From JAHQVI01 sp963727575 (GTDB lineage: Bacteria > Pseudomonadota > Alphaproteobacteria > Rhizobiales > Rhodomicrobiaceae), in the NCBI GenBank assembly GCA_963727575.1, contig CAVSIA010000020.1, positions 62,001 to 126,000 of the forward strand: a DNA stretch of 64,000 bases, in the 5' to 3' direction. A program made the position numbers and the translations under genes. The notes under the pieces are model-generated. The model searched no databases. It saw nothing but the letters and a program-made list of their open reading frames with translations, and had not been told where the DNA came from. Shown piece after piece: positions 1 to 9,039 of this stretch (within the stretch, counting starts at the first letter, position 1; the number at the start of each line of letters is the position of its first letter).

Positions 1-2
1 CG

Positions 3-698
3 AGCTCGCTTGGCGGCGGCGCGCCGGGCAGCCTGATTCTGTCCAATGTGACGTCGCACGGCGCCCCGGCGAGGCTGATCGAAGTTGGCCTGCCGCTGGA
101 CTTCCTGAAAAAGGTGGAATTCATCGAGGTCCGCGGATTTCCCGGCGAGAACCCGTCGAGCCCATCGGTCCGCGCGTTCCGCCAAGTCGATCTGACCATA
201 TGGTGCACGCTGGCGACGCAGGCGTGGAAGGAAACCGAGGTCGTCGCCTGGAAGCGGATTCCCGAGGTTCATCGCCGCAGCGCGCTGATGCTGGTCACCT
301 ATAAGGACGCCATCCGGCACGGCAAGGACGACGCGAAGCTCACCGCGCGTCTCCGGCATGCCACGGCGTCGCTGTTCGGCGAGGTGGTGCTGGTTTCTTT
401 GCGAGACGCCGTGCAATCCCTGCTCTTGGCCGATGGTGAGGATGCCGGCCGGATGCGCATGGAGAGCAATGTGGGAGCCGCCGAAAACGCGTTGATCGAC
501 ATGATCCGTCAGTGCCAGACACGCCGGCTGCAAAAGGCCGCGCGGATGTTGCATAACCTTGCCGCACGGATTGTCCGCTCGGAACCCGGCGGTCGCGGGG
601 CGGCGATGACCCGGGACATCGCCATGCGGCTCGACAGGCTGGCGAAGGAATTCTTTCATGCTTCGCCTTCAATATCGCTGTCGGTTCGGGCCGCTTAG
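3..698 (+). CDS. GTPase-like (dynamin-type) protein, 5' truncated
   Basis: The reading frame is open to the left edge, so the gene begins outside the window and the GTG at 48 is probably internal. A strand pattern ending in VEFIEVRGFPG resembles the Walker B/G3 region of dynamin-like GTPases. It is followed by LTIWCTLATQAWKETE and the G4-like LMLVTYKDAI, the layout seen when such enzymes monitor a target. The C-terminal half is helical. The nucleotide-binding P-loop would lie upstream and cannot be seen. The family assignment is an inference from the fold pattern; the specific role is unknown. Confidence 0.55.
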   Translation, partial: SSLGGGAPGSLILSNVTSHGAPARLIEVGLPLDFLKKVEFIEVRGFPGENPSSPSVRAFRQVDLTIWCTLATQAWKETEVVAWKRIPEVHRRSALMLVTYKDAIRHGKDDAKLTARLRHATASLFGEVVLVSLRDAVQSLLLADGEDAGRMRMESNVGAAENALIDMIRQCQTRRLQKAARMLHNLAARIVRSEPGGRGAAMTRDIAMRLDRLAKEFFHASPSISLSVRAA

Positions 699-737
699 AT
701 GCTGCCGGATAAATCTGGATTGCAGCCAAGTATCTGA

Positions 738-1136
738 ATGATGGACCGTAAAAGACAGCTTTGCGCGACCTGCCGCTTCTTTTGCCAGGACGTCGATCCG
801 GAAAACCGCCTCTATTTCGACGAGCGCAGCGGGGAATGCCGCCGCCATCCGCCGCGCGACAACTTCTCCTGGCTCAGAACCCGAGCCTATCACTGGTGCG
901 GCGAGTGGGAATCGAAAGCGGAGAAATCGGCGCTGTGGCAACGCCTTTCGGGCCATCCCAAGGACGATCGTCCGGTGCTGCTGTATAAGCAGGGCGCGCT
1001 CTGCCGGCAGAGCGGGGTGATCGTCGGATATTGGAATGCCGCCTTCGGCAAATGGCACGATGACGGCGACCGGCTGTTCGAGCATGGCGAGTTCACCGCC
1101 TGGATGGAACTGCCCGAACCTCCCGACAGCCAGTAG
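738..1136 (+). CDS. Small Cys-rich conserved protein (possible metal-binding knuckle)
   Basis: A 132-residue protein. Its N-terminal half carries CATCRFF, GECRRHPP and WCGEW, so four cysteines and a histidine are spaced like a zinc or iron-sulfur knuckle. The C-terminal half ends in TAWMELPEPP, reminiscent of DUF551-type phage and bacterial proteins. No signal peptide or membrane segment is visible. It sits between the GTPase-like gene and cpaA on the same strand, and a dispersed repeat begins right after its stop codon. Function is not recognised; only metal binding is suggested by the cysteine pattern. Confidence 0.6.
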   Translation: MMDRKRQLCATCRFFCQDVDPENRLYFDERSGECRRHPPRDNFSWLRTRAYHWCGEWESKAEKSALWQRLSGHPKDDRPVLLYKQGALCRQSGVIVGYWNAAFGKWHDDGDRLFEHGEFTAWMELPEPPDSQ

Positions 1137-1238
1137 ATCATGATCATTTCAGATAGAACCGATGATGATCCATATCCTCATTGTTTGCGTTCGATCTTTC
1201 AGGCAAACCGGTATCCGCTTTGCTGGAAAATGCTCTAG
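1137..1238. repeat. Dispersed intergenic repeat, copy A
   Basis: It directly follows the stop codon at 1136. The last 36 bases (GCAAACCGGTATCC, then CTTTGCTGGAAAATGCTCTAG) match the reverse complement of the left end of copy C (33589-33690) with one mismatch. The 5' part, TGATCATTTCAGATAGAACC, resembles a fragment at 22903-22927. See the finding on the repeat family. Confidence 0.75.
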
Positions 1239-1253
1239 ACGGATGATCAAGGC

Positions 1254-1757
1254 GTGAACGCAAATCTCGATCTGGTCTTTGCCGTGATCTTCGTATTCTC
1301 GGTGGTCTTCGCGATGATCTCCGACTTCTCGCGGCTGCGGATTCCCAACAGCGTGTCGCTCGTATTGGTGGCGGCATTTGCGGTCTACGCCGCATTCGGC
1401 GGGATCGGATCGATCTGGCCGCCGCTGATCCTCGCGGGCGTGGTGTTCGCGATCCTGTTCGGGTGCTTCGCCATGGGATGGATCGGCGCTGGCGACGTCA
1501 AATTCCTCAGCGCGCTGATGCTTTGGGCGGGCCCGGCTCATGGCGCCGTCTTCTTCGCCCTGTTCGCCATATTCGGCGGCTTATTCGCGCTCGGGCTCGT
1601 CGGCCTGCGCCGGGCGCTTCCCTTCTACCCAATCCTCGGTGACTTGCCGATTCTGAGCAAGGTGAGCCGCTGGGCACGCAACGGGCTTTGCCCATACGGC
1701 ATTCCGATCGGCCTCGCCGCTCTGTGCGTTGCGCCGTCGATCTTCGTCATCCGCTAA
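1254..1757 (+). CDS. cpaA: Prepilin peptidase, CpaA/TadV type
   Basis: An inner-membrane aspartic peptidase of family A24 that cleaves the leader of Flp-type prepilins. The 167 residues are almost all hydrophobic, with about five or six membrane segments. The two catalytic aspartates fit SDFSRLRIPN near residue 22 and GAGDVKFLSAL near residue 79 (the GxGD signature). The length suits the short CpaA class without the methyltransferase domain. The start is GTG, 15 bases after repeat copy A, with a weak GGATGA upstream. It converges on the rest of the Tad locus, which runs on the opposite strand. Confidence 0.9.
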   Translation: MNANLDLVFAVIFVFSVVFAMISDFSRLRIPNSVSLVLVAAFAVYAAFGGIGSIWPPLILAGVVFAILFGCFAMGWIGAGDVKFLSALMLWAGPAHGAVFFALFAIFGGLFALGLVGLRRALPFYPILGDLPILSKVSRWARNGLCPYGIPIGLAALCVAPSIFVIR

Positions 1758-1822
1758 CTGAGGGGACAAGGCGGATGCGCGACCGGCTGGCGCGCCGCAC
1801 AGCGCGGCGTGGCCGATCGGTG

Positions 1823-2338
1823 TTAGCTTGCCCGCCGTCCCGCCTGAGACTCCCAGCGATCCAGAAGCTGCAGATTGTTGCGGATATATGGATTGTCCGG
1901 CGATTTCTCCGCCGCCGCGTTCAGCGTCTGGCGGGCGGACCCGAACTCGCCCTTCAGCATCTGATGATAGGCGAGATTGTTCAGCACGGTCGGCGTATTG
2001 CCGGCCATCTGCACAAGCTGCTCATAGGCGCGATCTGCCAGATCGAACCGCTTCAGCCGGTCGTAGGACGCCGCCAGGCCGAGCCAGGCTTCGGCATTGT
2101 TGTGGCGTTCTTCGATGGCATGCCGGTAGTGACGCTCGGCCAGGCCATAGTCGCCGTTACGATAGGCTTGCTTGGCCTTCTGCAGCCAGACCCGTTCCGG
2201 CGTCGACCCGAAAGACGAGCTGTCGGTGATTGAGCTCAGCTCCTCCTTGCCCGCCGAGTCTTCAAACGTCGATTGGCATCCGGCTGCGGTCAAAGCGACC
2301 GCCCCCATTGCCAGAAGTCTTACTATAGTGCCCCTCAT
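1823..2338 (-). CDS. tadD: TadD-like TPR lipoprotein
   Basis: A 171-residue lipoprotein. The N-terminus MRGTIVRLLAMGAVALTAAGCQS is a lipoprotein signal with the lipobox AAGC. The body contains tandem TPR helices (for example ERHYRHAIEERHNNAEAWLGLAASYDRL). TadD proteins are outer-membrane-associated TPR pilotins needed for secretin assembly in Tad systems. It is the last gene of the minus-strand Tad operon, directly after tadC. Confidence 0.85.
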   Translation of the reverse strand: MRGTIVRLLAMGAVALTAAGCQSTFEDSAGKEELSSITDSSSFGSTPERVWLQKAKQAYRNGDYGLAERHYRHAIEERHNNAEAWLGLAASYDRLKRFDLADRAYEQLVQMAGNTPTVLNNLAYHQMLKGEFGSARQTLNAAAEKSPDNPYIRNNLQLLDRWESQAGRRAS

Positions 2339-2359
2339 TTTATTCCCCTCTAGTAAGCG

Positions 2360-3364
2360 CTAATGAAAAACGCTTCTCATCCTGATAATGATGGGTAAAC
2401 CGATAACAACAAGCATGACCGGAAATATGAAAAGACCCAAAGGCAGAGTTAGTTTTACTGGTAACGCGTGAGCTTTTTCTTCTGCCCGAGATAGACGTTT
2501 GTCTCGCATTTCGTCGCTGTATATGCGCAGCGCTTCTGTTAGACCCGTGCCCAATTTTTCGCTCTGGTATAGGAGCGATCCGAGATTGACGACTTCCTCG
2601 ACCTGCGTCCGCCGGGCAAGGCTTTGAACCAATTCAGCCAGCGAACTGCCGGCTCGGAGCTCCAGGCTCATCAGATAAAGGTTGGCGCCGAGATAGGGAT
2701 AGGTGTGAGCGATCTCGCGGCTGATCCGGTCGATCGCGGCGCGCGAACTCAGGCCCGCTTCCGCGCAGACCAGCATCAGGTCCATGAAATCGGGGAAGCC
2801 GTCGCGGCATTGCTGCCGCATGCCCTTTTGCCGCTGCTTCAGGTAGCGGCCAGGCAACAGGAAACCCGCCCCGGCGACTGCCGCCAGGAGACCCATGCGG
2901 CTGGTGCCCACCATCTGGATGTCGGACATGGTGAAAGCAATGTGCAGAAGGAGAGGGGGCCCGACCAAAAGGCTCAGGCGGATCGCCTGGAACCAAATGG
3001 CGCTGTGCGGTCCGAAATAGCCGGCGCTGACCAGTTCGCGCTCCAGCTTGCTTTTCTCACTCTCGTTTTCCTGCCGCTTCTTGCCGCGCTCGACCTTGGC
3101 CAACAGGGCCGAATTTTCCGCAAAGCTCTGATAACGGAGCGAACGACCGGACGTATCCTGAAAAGGTTCTGGAATGGGCTCGGCGAAACCCAACCCGCCT
3201 TCGAAAGCGGCGCGTTTGCGAATGTCGTTCCGGCGCTGGATCAGGTCGGTGACCGCCAGCACGAACAGGAACATGAACATGAAGGTAAAGAAAATCGCCC
3301 CGAACAGCACAGTGCTGTCCGACTTATAAACCTCGACGACTATGAAGTTCAGGATCGAGCTCAT
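2360..3364 (-). CDS. tadC: Tad pilus inner-membrane protein TadC
   Basis: A 334-residue protein of the type II secretion F family, the second platform protein of the Tad pilus. It has an N-terminal membrane segment (residues about 15-40), two more in the middle, a cytoplasmic T2SF helical domain containing GFPDFMDLMLVCAEAGLS, and a C-terminal hydrophobic segment (LPLGLFIFPVMLVVIGLPI). The start ATG overlaps the stop of tadB by one base, which shows translational coupling. The end is close to tadD. Confidence 0.92.
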   Translation of the reverse strand: MSSILNFIVVEVYKSDSTVLFGAIFFTFMFMFLFVLAVTDLIQRRNDIRKRAAFEGGLGFAEPIPEPFQDTSGRSLRYQSFAENSALLAKVERGKKRQENESEKSKLERELVSAGYFGPHSAIWFQAIRLSLLVGPPLLLHIAFTMSDIQMVGTSRMGLLAAVAGAGFLLPGRYLKQRQKGMRQQCRDGFPDFMDLMLVCAEAGLSSRAAIDRISREIAHTYPYLGANLYLMSLELRAGSSLAELVQSLARRTQVEEVVNLGSLLYQSEKLGTGLTEALRIYSDEMRDKRLSRAEEKAHALPVKLTLPLGLFIFPVMLVVIGLPIIIRMRSVFH

Positions 3365-4320
3365 CAGATGTTAAACTTCACCATTCGATACATCACTAGG
3401 TTTCCAAGCAGCATCCATCCGATCGCAGCGCCGAGCGTCGGCTTGACCGACCAGTCGCTCCAGACGTCCCCGTAATAGGTGGGCGCGATCAGCCAAAGAA
3501 TGGCGAACAAGGCGATGGGCAGAATGCTCAGGAAAATCGCCGAATAGCGGCCTTCGGAGGAGAGCGCTTTCGCCTTCCGGCGCAGCTTGAATCGATCGCG
3601 GATCACCCGTGACAGATTGCTGAGGATCTCGGCCAGATTGCCGCCCATCTTCGACTGGATCGAAATCGCGAGCACGACGAGGGAAAGGTCCGATTGGCCG
3701 ACGCGGGAACGCAGGTTGACCATCGCGGTCTCAAGATCGAGACCGTAGGTCAATTCGCCGCCTGTGATGCTGAACTCGCTCCCGATCGGATCCGGCATCT
3801 GCTGGCCGACCGTCGAAATCGCCATCGGCGTCGCGTGGCCAGCTCTGAGGCCGCGCACAAGAGTATCCAGCGCTTCGGGAAGCTGCTCCTCGAATTTGCG
3901 CTGACGCGAGACGCGCATCGACCGCAGGACCTGCACCGGAACGCCGATGCCGACGATCAGCGCCCCTGCGACGGCAACGAGCTTCCCGTCCTGGACGATC
4001 GAAAGAACAAAAAACATTCCCGAAGTCAGGAACGCCATGGCAAACAGCACGCCCTGCACGCCGACCGTCACCCCCGATTGCAGAATGAGCTGATTGAGCG
4101 GGATGAATGGCATGGAATAGTGGCCTTCGGCCGACAGGCTCCGGGCGCTGCGGATACGGTTCAACTCGCTGTGGCTGGCGTCCCCGGAGCCGAATTGCCC
4201 GAGGCGCCGGCTCACGCTTTTCCGTTCGGCGCGCCGGGCGGAAATCAGCAGATAGCCGACTGTCACCGCGAGCAGCACGGCGACGAAGACGAGGAGCGGA
4301 ACGAGTTGCATCGCGTTCAT
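3364..4320 (-). CDS. tadB: Tad pilus inner-membrane protein TadB
   Basis: A 318-residue T2SF-family platform protein. N-terminal and central membrane segments are followed by the motif EQLPEALDTLVRGLRAGHA, typical of TadB, and by two C-terminal membrane segments (FLSILPIALFAILWLIAP and a last one near the end). Its start overlaps the end of cpaF by four bases (ATGA), so the two are translated in one operon. With TadC it forms the membrane base on which the CpaF ATPase acts. Confidence 0.92.
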   Translation of the reverse strand: MNAMQLVPLLVFVAVLLAVTVGYLLISARRAERKSVSRRLGQFGSGDASHSELNRIRSARSLSAEGHYSMPFIPLNQLILQSGVTVGVQGVLFAMAFLTSGMFFVLSIVQDGKLVAVAGALIVGIGVPVQVLRSMRVSRQRKFEEQLPEALDTLVRGLRAGHATPMAISTVGQQMPDPIGSEFSITGGELTYGLDLETAMVNLRSRVGQSDLSLVVLAISIQSKMGGNLAEILSNLSRVIRDRFKLRRKAKALSSEGRYSAIFLSILPIALFAILWLIAPTYYGDVWSDWSVKPTLGAAIGWMLLGNLVMYRMVKFNI

Positions 4321-5729
4321 AGCTGCTGTCCGGGTTCGAAGAAGTCCTGCGGAAAATGGAAGCCCTTCACCTGCAACTCGTCCATGAAACGAGGGCGAAG
4401 GCCGGTTGCGCGGAAATCGCCGCGAACCTGTCCGTCGGCCATCGTGCCGGTGCGGACGAATTTGAAGATCTCCTGCATCTGGATCACGTCGCGCTCAATG
4501 CCGGTGATCTCGGTGAGGCTGATGATCCGCCGGCGGCCATCCGAAAAACGTTGAAGCTGAACGATCAAGGTGATCGCCGAGGCAATCTGCGTGCGGATGC
4601 TGGTTTCCGTCATGTTGAGGCCGGCCATGCCGATCATCTGCGTGAGACGGGCGAGAGCGTCGCGCGGATTGTTCGCATGGATCGTGGTCATCGACCCCTC
4701 ATGGCCGGTATTCATTGCCTGGAGCATGTCGAAGGCTTCCTCGCCGCGCACCTCGCCGATGATGATCCGGTCGGGGCGCATACGCAGGGCGTTCTTGACC
4801 AGCTCACGCTGGCGGATTTCGCCGCGGCCCTCGATATTCGGCGGGCGCGTCTCCAGACGTCCGACATGGGGCTGCTGCAGGCGAAGCTCGGCCGCATCCT
4901 CGATGGTGATCAGCCGCTCCTTGAACGAGATCGCTGTCGACAGGCCATTCAGCAGCGTGGTCTTGCCCGAGCCGGTGCCGCCGGAGACCATCAGCGTCAG
5001 CCGCGCCTGGACTGCGGCATTGAGAATCTCCGCCATTTTCTGGGTCAGGCTGCCGACCGAGACGAGGCCTTCGAGATCGTAGGCCTGTTCGGAGAATTTG
5101 CGGATCGACACCAGCGGCCCGTCGACCGCGATCGGACGCACCGCCACGTTGATACGGGAGCCGTCGGCGAGACGGGCGTCCACCATCGGCTGAGACTCGT
5201 CCACACGGCGGCCGACCGCGCTGATGATCTTGTTGACGATGCGCAGCACATGCGACTCGTCCTTGAAACGGACCGGCACCTGTTCGAGCTGGCCGAACCG
5301 CTCCACATAGACGCGTTCATGGGTGTTGATCAGAATGTCGCTGACCGTCGGGTCTTTCAGCAGCGGCTCGATCGGGCCGAGCCCGGTCAGCTCGTCGAGC
5401 ACCTCGGTGGTGAAGTTTTCCAGCTCGCGGGCATTGAGCAGGATGCGCTCGGTACGGACATATTCCGAAACGATCTCTGAGATCTGAACGCGCAGCTCCT
5501 CACGGGAGAGGCGCTCCAGCATCGGCAGGTTGAGGTCGTCGATCAGCTTGCGGTGCAGGCGGACCTTGGCCTCAATCAGCTCCTGCTTCAGCAGCTTGTT
5601 GTCCTCGGAGCCGATCTCGGCCAGCCGGCGCTCCATCGCCGCAGGGCGCGGGGCGATGCCCGGCCCGCGCGCGAGACCGCCAACCTTGTTTCCGCCCGGT
5701 AGAAATCGATCCGACATCCCGATACCCAT
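4317..5729 (-). CDS. cpaF: Tad pilus assembly ATPase CpaF/TadA
   Basis: A 470-residue type II/IV secretion ATPase that powers Flp pilus assembly at the inner membrane. The Walker A motif SGGTGSGKTT is at residues about 249-258. It is followed by ITIEDAAELRLQQPHVGRLE (Asp box), IIGEVRGEEAFDMLQAMNTGHEGSMTTIHAN (Walker B and His box) and a C-terminal helical part. A long N-terminal helical domain precedes them. A second ATG four codons in (5717) is an alternative start. It lies just after cpaE in the operon. Confidence 0.95.
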   Translation of the reverse strand: MGIGMSDRFLPGGNKVGGLARGPGIAPRPAAMERRLAEIGSEDNKLLKQELIEAKVRLHRKLIDDLNLPMLERLSREELRVQISEIVSEYVRTERILLNARELENFTTEVLDELTGLGPIEPLLKDPTVSDILINTHERVYVERFGQLEQVPVRFKDESHVLRIVNKIISAVGRRVDESQPMVDARLADGSRINVAVRPIAVDGPLVSIRKFSEQAYDLEGLVSVGSLTQKMAEILNAAVQARLTLMVSGGTGSGKTTLLNGLSTAISFKERLITIEDAAELRLQQPHVGRLETRPPNIEGRGEIRQRELVKNALRMRPDRIIIGEVRGEEAFDMLQAMNTGHEGSMTTIHANNPRDALARLTQMIGMAGLNMTETSIRTQIASAITLIVQLQRFSDGRRRIISLTEITGIERDVIQMQEIFKFVRTGTMADGQVRGDFRATGLRPRFMDELQVKGFHFPQDFFEPGQQL

Positions 5730-5746
5730 CCAGATCTTTGCTGTGC

Positions 5747-6991
5747 CTATTTGCCCGACTTCAGGATTCGCTCCATCGCCTTCTCCAGCTTGTTGCCTCG
5801 GCTGACATCGGAAACCGGAAGGCCGCGATTGATCGCCTCATGGACAAGATCCGGACAGTCGGGGATGAAGCCGGCGAGCCAGTCGCGCAGCAATTGCTCG
5901 GCGTCGCGCTTTTTCAGCGACGCGCCCAGCAGTTTTTCGCGATGCTTGTTGACGATGACCGAGACCCTGGCGTCGTTCACCGCTTTGGCGGTGATCGCAT
6001 CGAGAACATAGCGGGCATGCCGGAGCGCGGGCACCGTGAAATCGGTGACGATGAAGACCCGGTTGGAGCCCCAGATCACATTGTCCATCCAGGGATACCA
6101 GTTCTTCGGCAGGTCGATCACGACATGGTCGAACGACCGCGACAGCAGCCCGAGCACTGCGCCGATCAGACCCTCGCTGACCTCGACATATTTCGCCGGA
6201 ACACGCGGCGTCGCCAGCACGGACAGGCCGGAGGGATGCCGCGTCAGCATAACGTCGAGAAGCTGGCGGTCGAGCCGGCCGGGAGAATTTGCCAGTTCCT
6301 CGATGCGGAACGCCGGTGGGATGTCGAGATAATCCGCGATCGACCCGTCCTGAAAGTTCAGATCGACGAGGCAGGTGTTCTCCATCTGGCGGTTCGAGCG
6401 GCCGAGCAGGAATGCGGTCTGGATGGCGAGGGTGGTTGTGCCGGCGCCGCCGGCCGCGGGGAAGAACGAATAGCAGACAGCGTCCTTGTTCCGGGCTTCC
6501 ACGGCAGGCGTGCGGTTGAGGCGCTCGCAGGACCGGTAGATATCGACGAACGGGCTGTCCTTGGGCAGCCAGTCGTCGACCTTGATCTGCACGAGCCGGC
6601 GGACGATTTCCTGGTCGAGATAGCTCGACAGCGCGATGATCGGCGTATCCGCATAGCGCCCGCGCTTGATGCGTTCGAGCGCTGAGAGTTCGTCCGGCGA
6701 GGCGGTTTGCAGGTCGACAAGCAGAACGCCAGGCAGCGCTTCCATATTGAGAAAATTCTCACTATTGGAGATGCGCCCCTTGATGGTTTTCAAGGCGAAG
6801 TGCCGCTTCTCTACAAAACCATTGGCGAGAAGTTCTTTCAACTCGACGTCTTCACTGATGAGAAGAACATCGACCTGCTGATCTCCGCGTAAGGAACTTT
6901 GTCGGGTCATATCGCCGAGACCGCCTCTGGCCCCTTCCGCATTTTCGACCGTTGTAGCCGAGACGGGCCGGAGTTTTTCCATTATCGACAT
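5747..6991 (-). CDS. cpaE: Tad pilus localisation ATPase CpaE
   Basis: A 414-residue protein. An N-terminal receiver-like domain (VDVLLISEDVELKELL to about residue 150) lacks a full set of phosphorylation residues. It is followed by a MinD/ParA-type ATPase domain with the deviant Walker A AAGGAGTTTLAIQ (residues about 178-190) and the Walker B-like HVVIDLP. CpaE proteins place the pilus apparatus at the cell pole. It lies between the small lipoprotein gene and cpaF in the same operon. Confidence 0.92.
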   Translation of the reverse strand: MSIMEKLRPVSATTVENAEGARGGLGDMTRQSSLRGDQQVDVLLISEDVELKELLANGFVEKRHFALKTIKGRISNSENFLNMEALPGVLLVDLQTASPDELSALERIKRGRYADTPIIALSSYLDQEIVRRLVQIKVDDWLPKDSPFVDIYRSCERLNRTPAVEARNKDAVCYSFFPAAGGAGTTTLAIQTAFLLGRSNRQMENTCLVDLNFQDGSIADYLDIPPAFRIEELANSPGRLDRQLLDVMLTRHPSGLSVLATPRVPAKYVEVSEGLIGAVLGLLSRSFDHVVIDLPKNWYPWMDNVIWGSNRVFIVTDFTVPALRHARYVLDAITAKAVNDARVSVIVNKHREKLLGASLKKRDAEQLLRDWLAGFIPDCPDLVHEAINRGLPVSDVSRGNKLEKAMERILKSGK

Positions 6992-7059
6992 ATTCGAACC
7001 TGACTCAAACTCTTACGTAATCGGACGCGTTCCCGGGCCGACGCCCCGGACAGCAAGCA

Positions 7060-7401
7060 TCAGTTCTTGATCTGGGCCTGCCCCTGAGCGCCGGGGCCCG
7101 CCTGACCGGAGATCTCCGTCGTGTTGACGCCGCGAGGCGGCAGCGACTTGTTCTGCTGATAGCGCTCGATCGCGACCTGCGCGCGTTTGCCGTCCATCTG
7201 GATATCGGTATCCTTGGCGTAGGCCGGCCATGGATCGATGGTCTGCGTTGCGGCATTGGTGGCGACGGCATCGCCTGCGCCAAGTGAGATCGTATCCCGG
7301 TGAGACAGGTAATCGTCCTCGTAGCAGCCTTGCAGTAGAGCGGCTGGCGCGGCTATGGCGAGCACGGACAAGGCGAGCTTGGCTTTCTTGAGACCCGTCA
7401 T
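7060..7401 (-). CDS. Small Tad-locus lipoprotein in the cpaD position
   Basis: A 113-residue protein with a lipoprotein signal (lipobox LLQGC near residue 26), then DTISLGAGDAVATNAATQ and DPWPAYAKDTDIQMDGKRAQ. It sits between cpaC and cpaE, exactly where cpaD lies in other alphaproteobacteria, but is about half the usual CpaD length and lacks the rest of that family. The tail is Gly/Gln rich. Its stop-start junction with cpaC is very tight (cpaC ends at 7401). It probably assists the secretin in the outer membrane, by inference from position. Confidence 0.75.
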   Translation of the reverse strand: MTGLKKAKLALSVLAIAAPAALLQGCYEDDYLSHRDTISLGAGDAVATNAATQTIDPWPAYAKDTDIQMDGKRAQVAIERYQQNKSLPPRGVNTTEISGQAGPGAQGQAQIKN

Positions 7402-8981
7402 TATTTGTACTCCCCCTTCCAGCCCGCAGAGACCGGCTCTTCGTCCTTCAAGTCGATGATATGTCCGACGAAATTGTCCGGCCGGCCGGTCTCGATCTCT
7501 TGCCGACCGGTCAGGAAGAACTCCTTGTCGTTGGTCGGGACGCTGCCATCCAGCGGCGTCGCCAGCCTTTGGCCGGGCGCACGCGGATTGACCAGACGCG
7601 GCGTTACGATGATCACCAAGTCGGTTTCGTTCTTCTGCCAGGCGGCGCTGCGCAGCAGGGCGCCGATGACCGGAACGTCGCCGATCCAGGGAAGCTGGCG
7701 CTGGTTCTTGGTATGATTGCTCTGCAGCAGGCCGGCGATGGCGAAGCTCTGTCCGTCGCGCAACTCGACGGTGGTCGACGCCCGCCGCACCGTCAGGCTC
7801 GGAATCTCGACATTCCCGACCTTGACGAAGTTGTTTGAGTTCAGCTCACTGACCTCCGGTTCGATCTTCAGATTGATCTGGCCCTCGGATAGAACCGTGG
7901 GCGTGAACGCGAGGCCGACACCGAACTTCTTGAACTCGATCTCGATCTTGTCCTTGTCGTTCGAAACCGGGAACGGAAATTCGCCGCCCGCCAGGAAGCT
8001 TGCGGTGTCACCGGACAGTGCGACCAGATTCGGCTCGGCGAGACGGCGGGCAAGTCCGCGTTCCTCCAGAGCGTTGATCGCCAGCTCGGCCTGTGTGCCG
8101 CCCGCCAGGATCTTTGCCGCGAAGGTGCCGAACGGAATTGCATTGCTGACGAGGCCGCCGGTCAGGCTGCGAGCGATCCCGTCGACATAGTCACCGCTGG
8201 AATCGACGCCAATGCCGGAGCCCGGAACAATGTTGCTGTTGTTGGTGACGCCGAAGGCGCGATTTCCGACGACGGTTGCATCGACTCCGAGCGCACGCGA
8301 CGCATTGCGGTCGGCTTCGATGAAGCGAACCTCGAGCATGACCTGCTGCGGTGCCGCTACGCGTATCGCATTGGTGAGGTCGTCCGGGGAAACCTGCCGC
8401 GCCAGGACCAGGGCCTGTTCCATGGCAACCGCGTCCTGCACGACGCCGGTCAGCAGCATCTTGCCGTTGACCGATTGAATCTTGACGTCGTCCAGCGCCG
8501 GATTGCCCTTCATGCGGGCCCTAAGCCCGTCCGTATCATAGGTGACCTCGATGTCGACCACGCCGATCATCTGCTTGCCGGTGTCGAGCAGCGCCAGCCG
8601 CGTCACGCCAATCTTCTTGCCGACGATGTAGACGGAGCGGTCGGTCAGCGGGATGACGTCGGCGATCTCGGCATTGCCGACGAGCGCTTCGGTGAAAGGG
8701 ACGCCGACCCGGACGGTCTCGGATTTGTTGAGCGTGACCTGGACCTCGATGCGGTCTTCGGTCGGCTGGACATGATAGATGCCCGCGGCGCCTTTCGGGG
8801 CCGGCTGGGCGCGCTTTGTGTTGGCGGCAAAACTCGGAGAAGCGCTAACGCCGCAAAGCGCCAGGGCGCCAAGCACTCCAAATCCCACTTTCAGCCAAGA
8901 CTGTCGGTTTGTCAGGCGTTCGGGGGGGCAATCCCTCCGTCGCTCGGCCCGAAGTCCGAAAGCTGCTCGTGCCCAATTCAT
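7401..8981 (-). CDS. cpaC: Tad pilus outer-membrane secretin CpaC/RcpA
   Basis: A 526-residue secretin that forms the outer-membrane pore of the Flp pilus. It has a signal peptide, an N-terminal pilus-associated domain (HVQPTEDRIEVQVTLNKSETVRVGVPF), a BON-like segment (about residues 160-220) and a C-terminal secretin domain containing VALSGDTASFLAGGEFPFPV and the late motif LVIIVTPRLV. I chose the ATG at 8981 because AGGGG lies six bases upstream; a longer frame would need a TTG at 9014. Confidence 0.92.
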   Translation of the reverse strand: MNWARAAFGLRAERRRDCPPERLTNRQSWLKVGFGVLGALALCGVSASPSFAANTKRAQPAPKGAAGIYHVQPTEDRIEVQVTLNKSETVRVGVPFTEALVGNAEIADVIPLTDRSVYIVGKKIGVTRLALLDTGKQMIGVVDIEVTYDTDGLRARMKGNPALDDVKIQSVNGKMLLTGVVQDAVAMEQALVLARQVSPDDLTNAIRVAAPQQVMLEVRFIEADRNASRALGVDATVVGNRAFGVTNNSNIVPGSGIGVDSSGDYVDGIARSLTGGLVSNAIPFGTFAAKILAGGTQAELAINALEERGLARRLAEPNLVALSGDTASFLAGGEFPFPVSNDKDKIEIEFKKFGVGLAFTPTVLSEGQINLKIEPEVSELNSNNFVKVGNVEIPSLTVRRASTTVELRDGQSFAIAGLLQSNHTKNQRQLPWIGDVPVIGALLRSAAWQKNETDLVIIVTPRLVNPRAPGQRLATPLDGSVPTNDKEFFLTGRQEIETGRPDNFVGHIIDLKDEEPVSAGWKGEYK

Positions 8982-9039
8982 GCTGTTCCCCTGACCCTCA
9001 TTATACCCAGTCAAACAAAGCGCTCTTTGGTCTTCGACT

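Noticed and set aside
9003..9014. TTGACT and TATAAT ahead of cpaC
   Set aside because: The two hexamers are only a few bases apart, which does not make a promoter; the gene is in an operon anyway.
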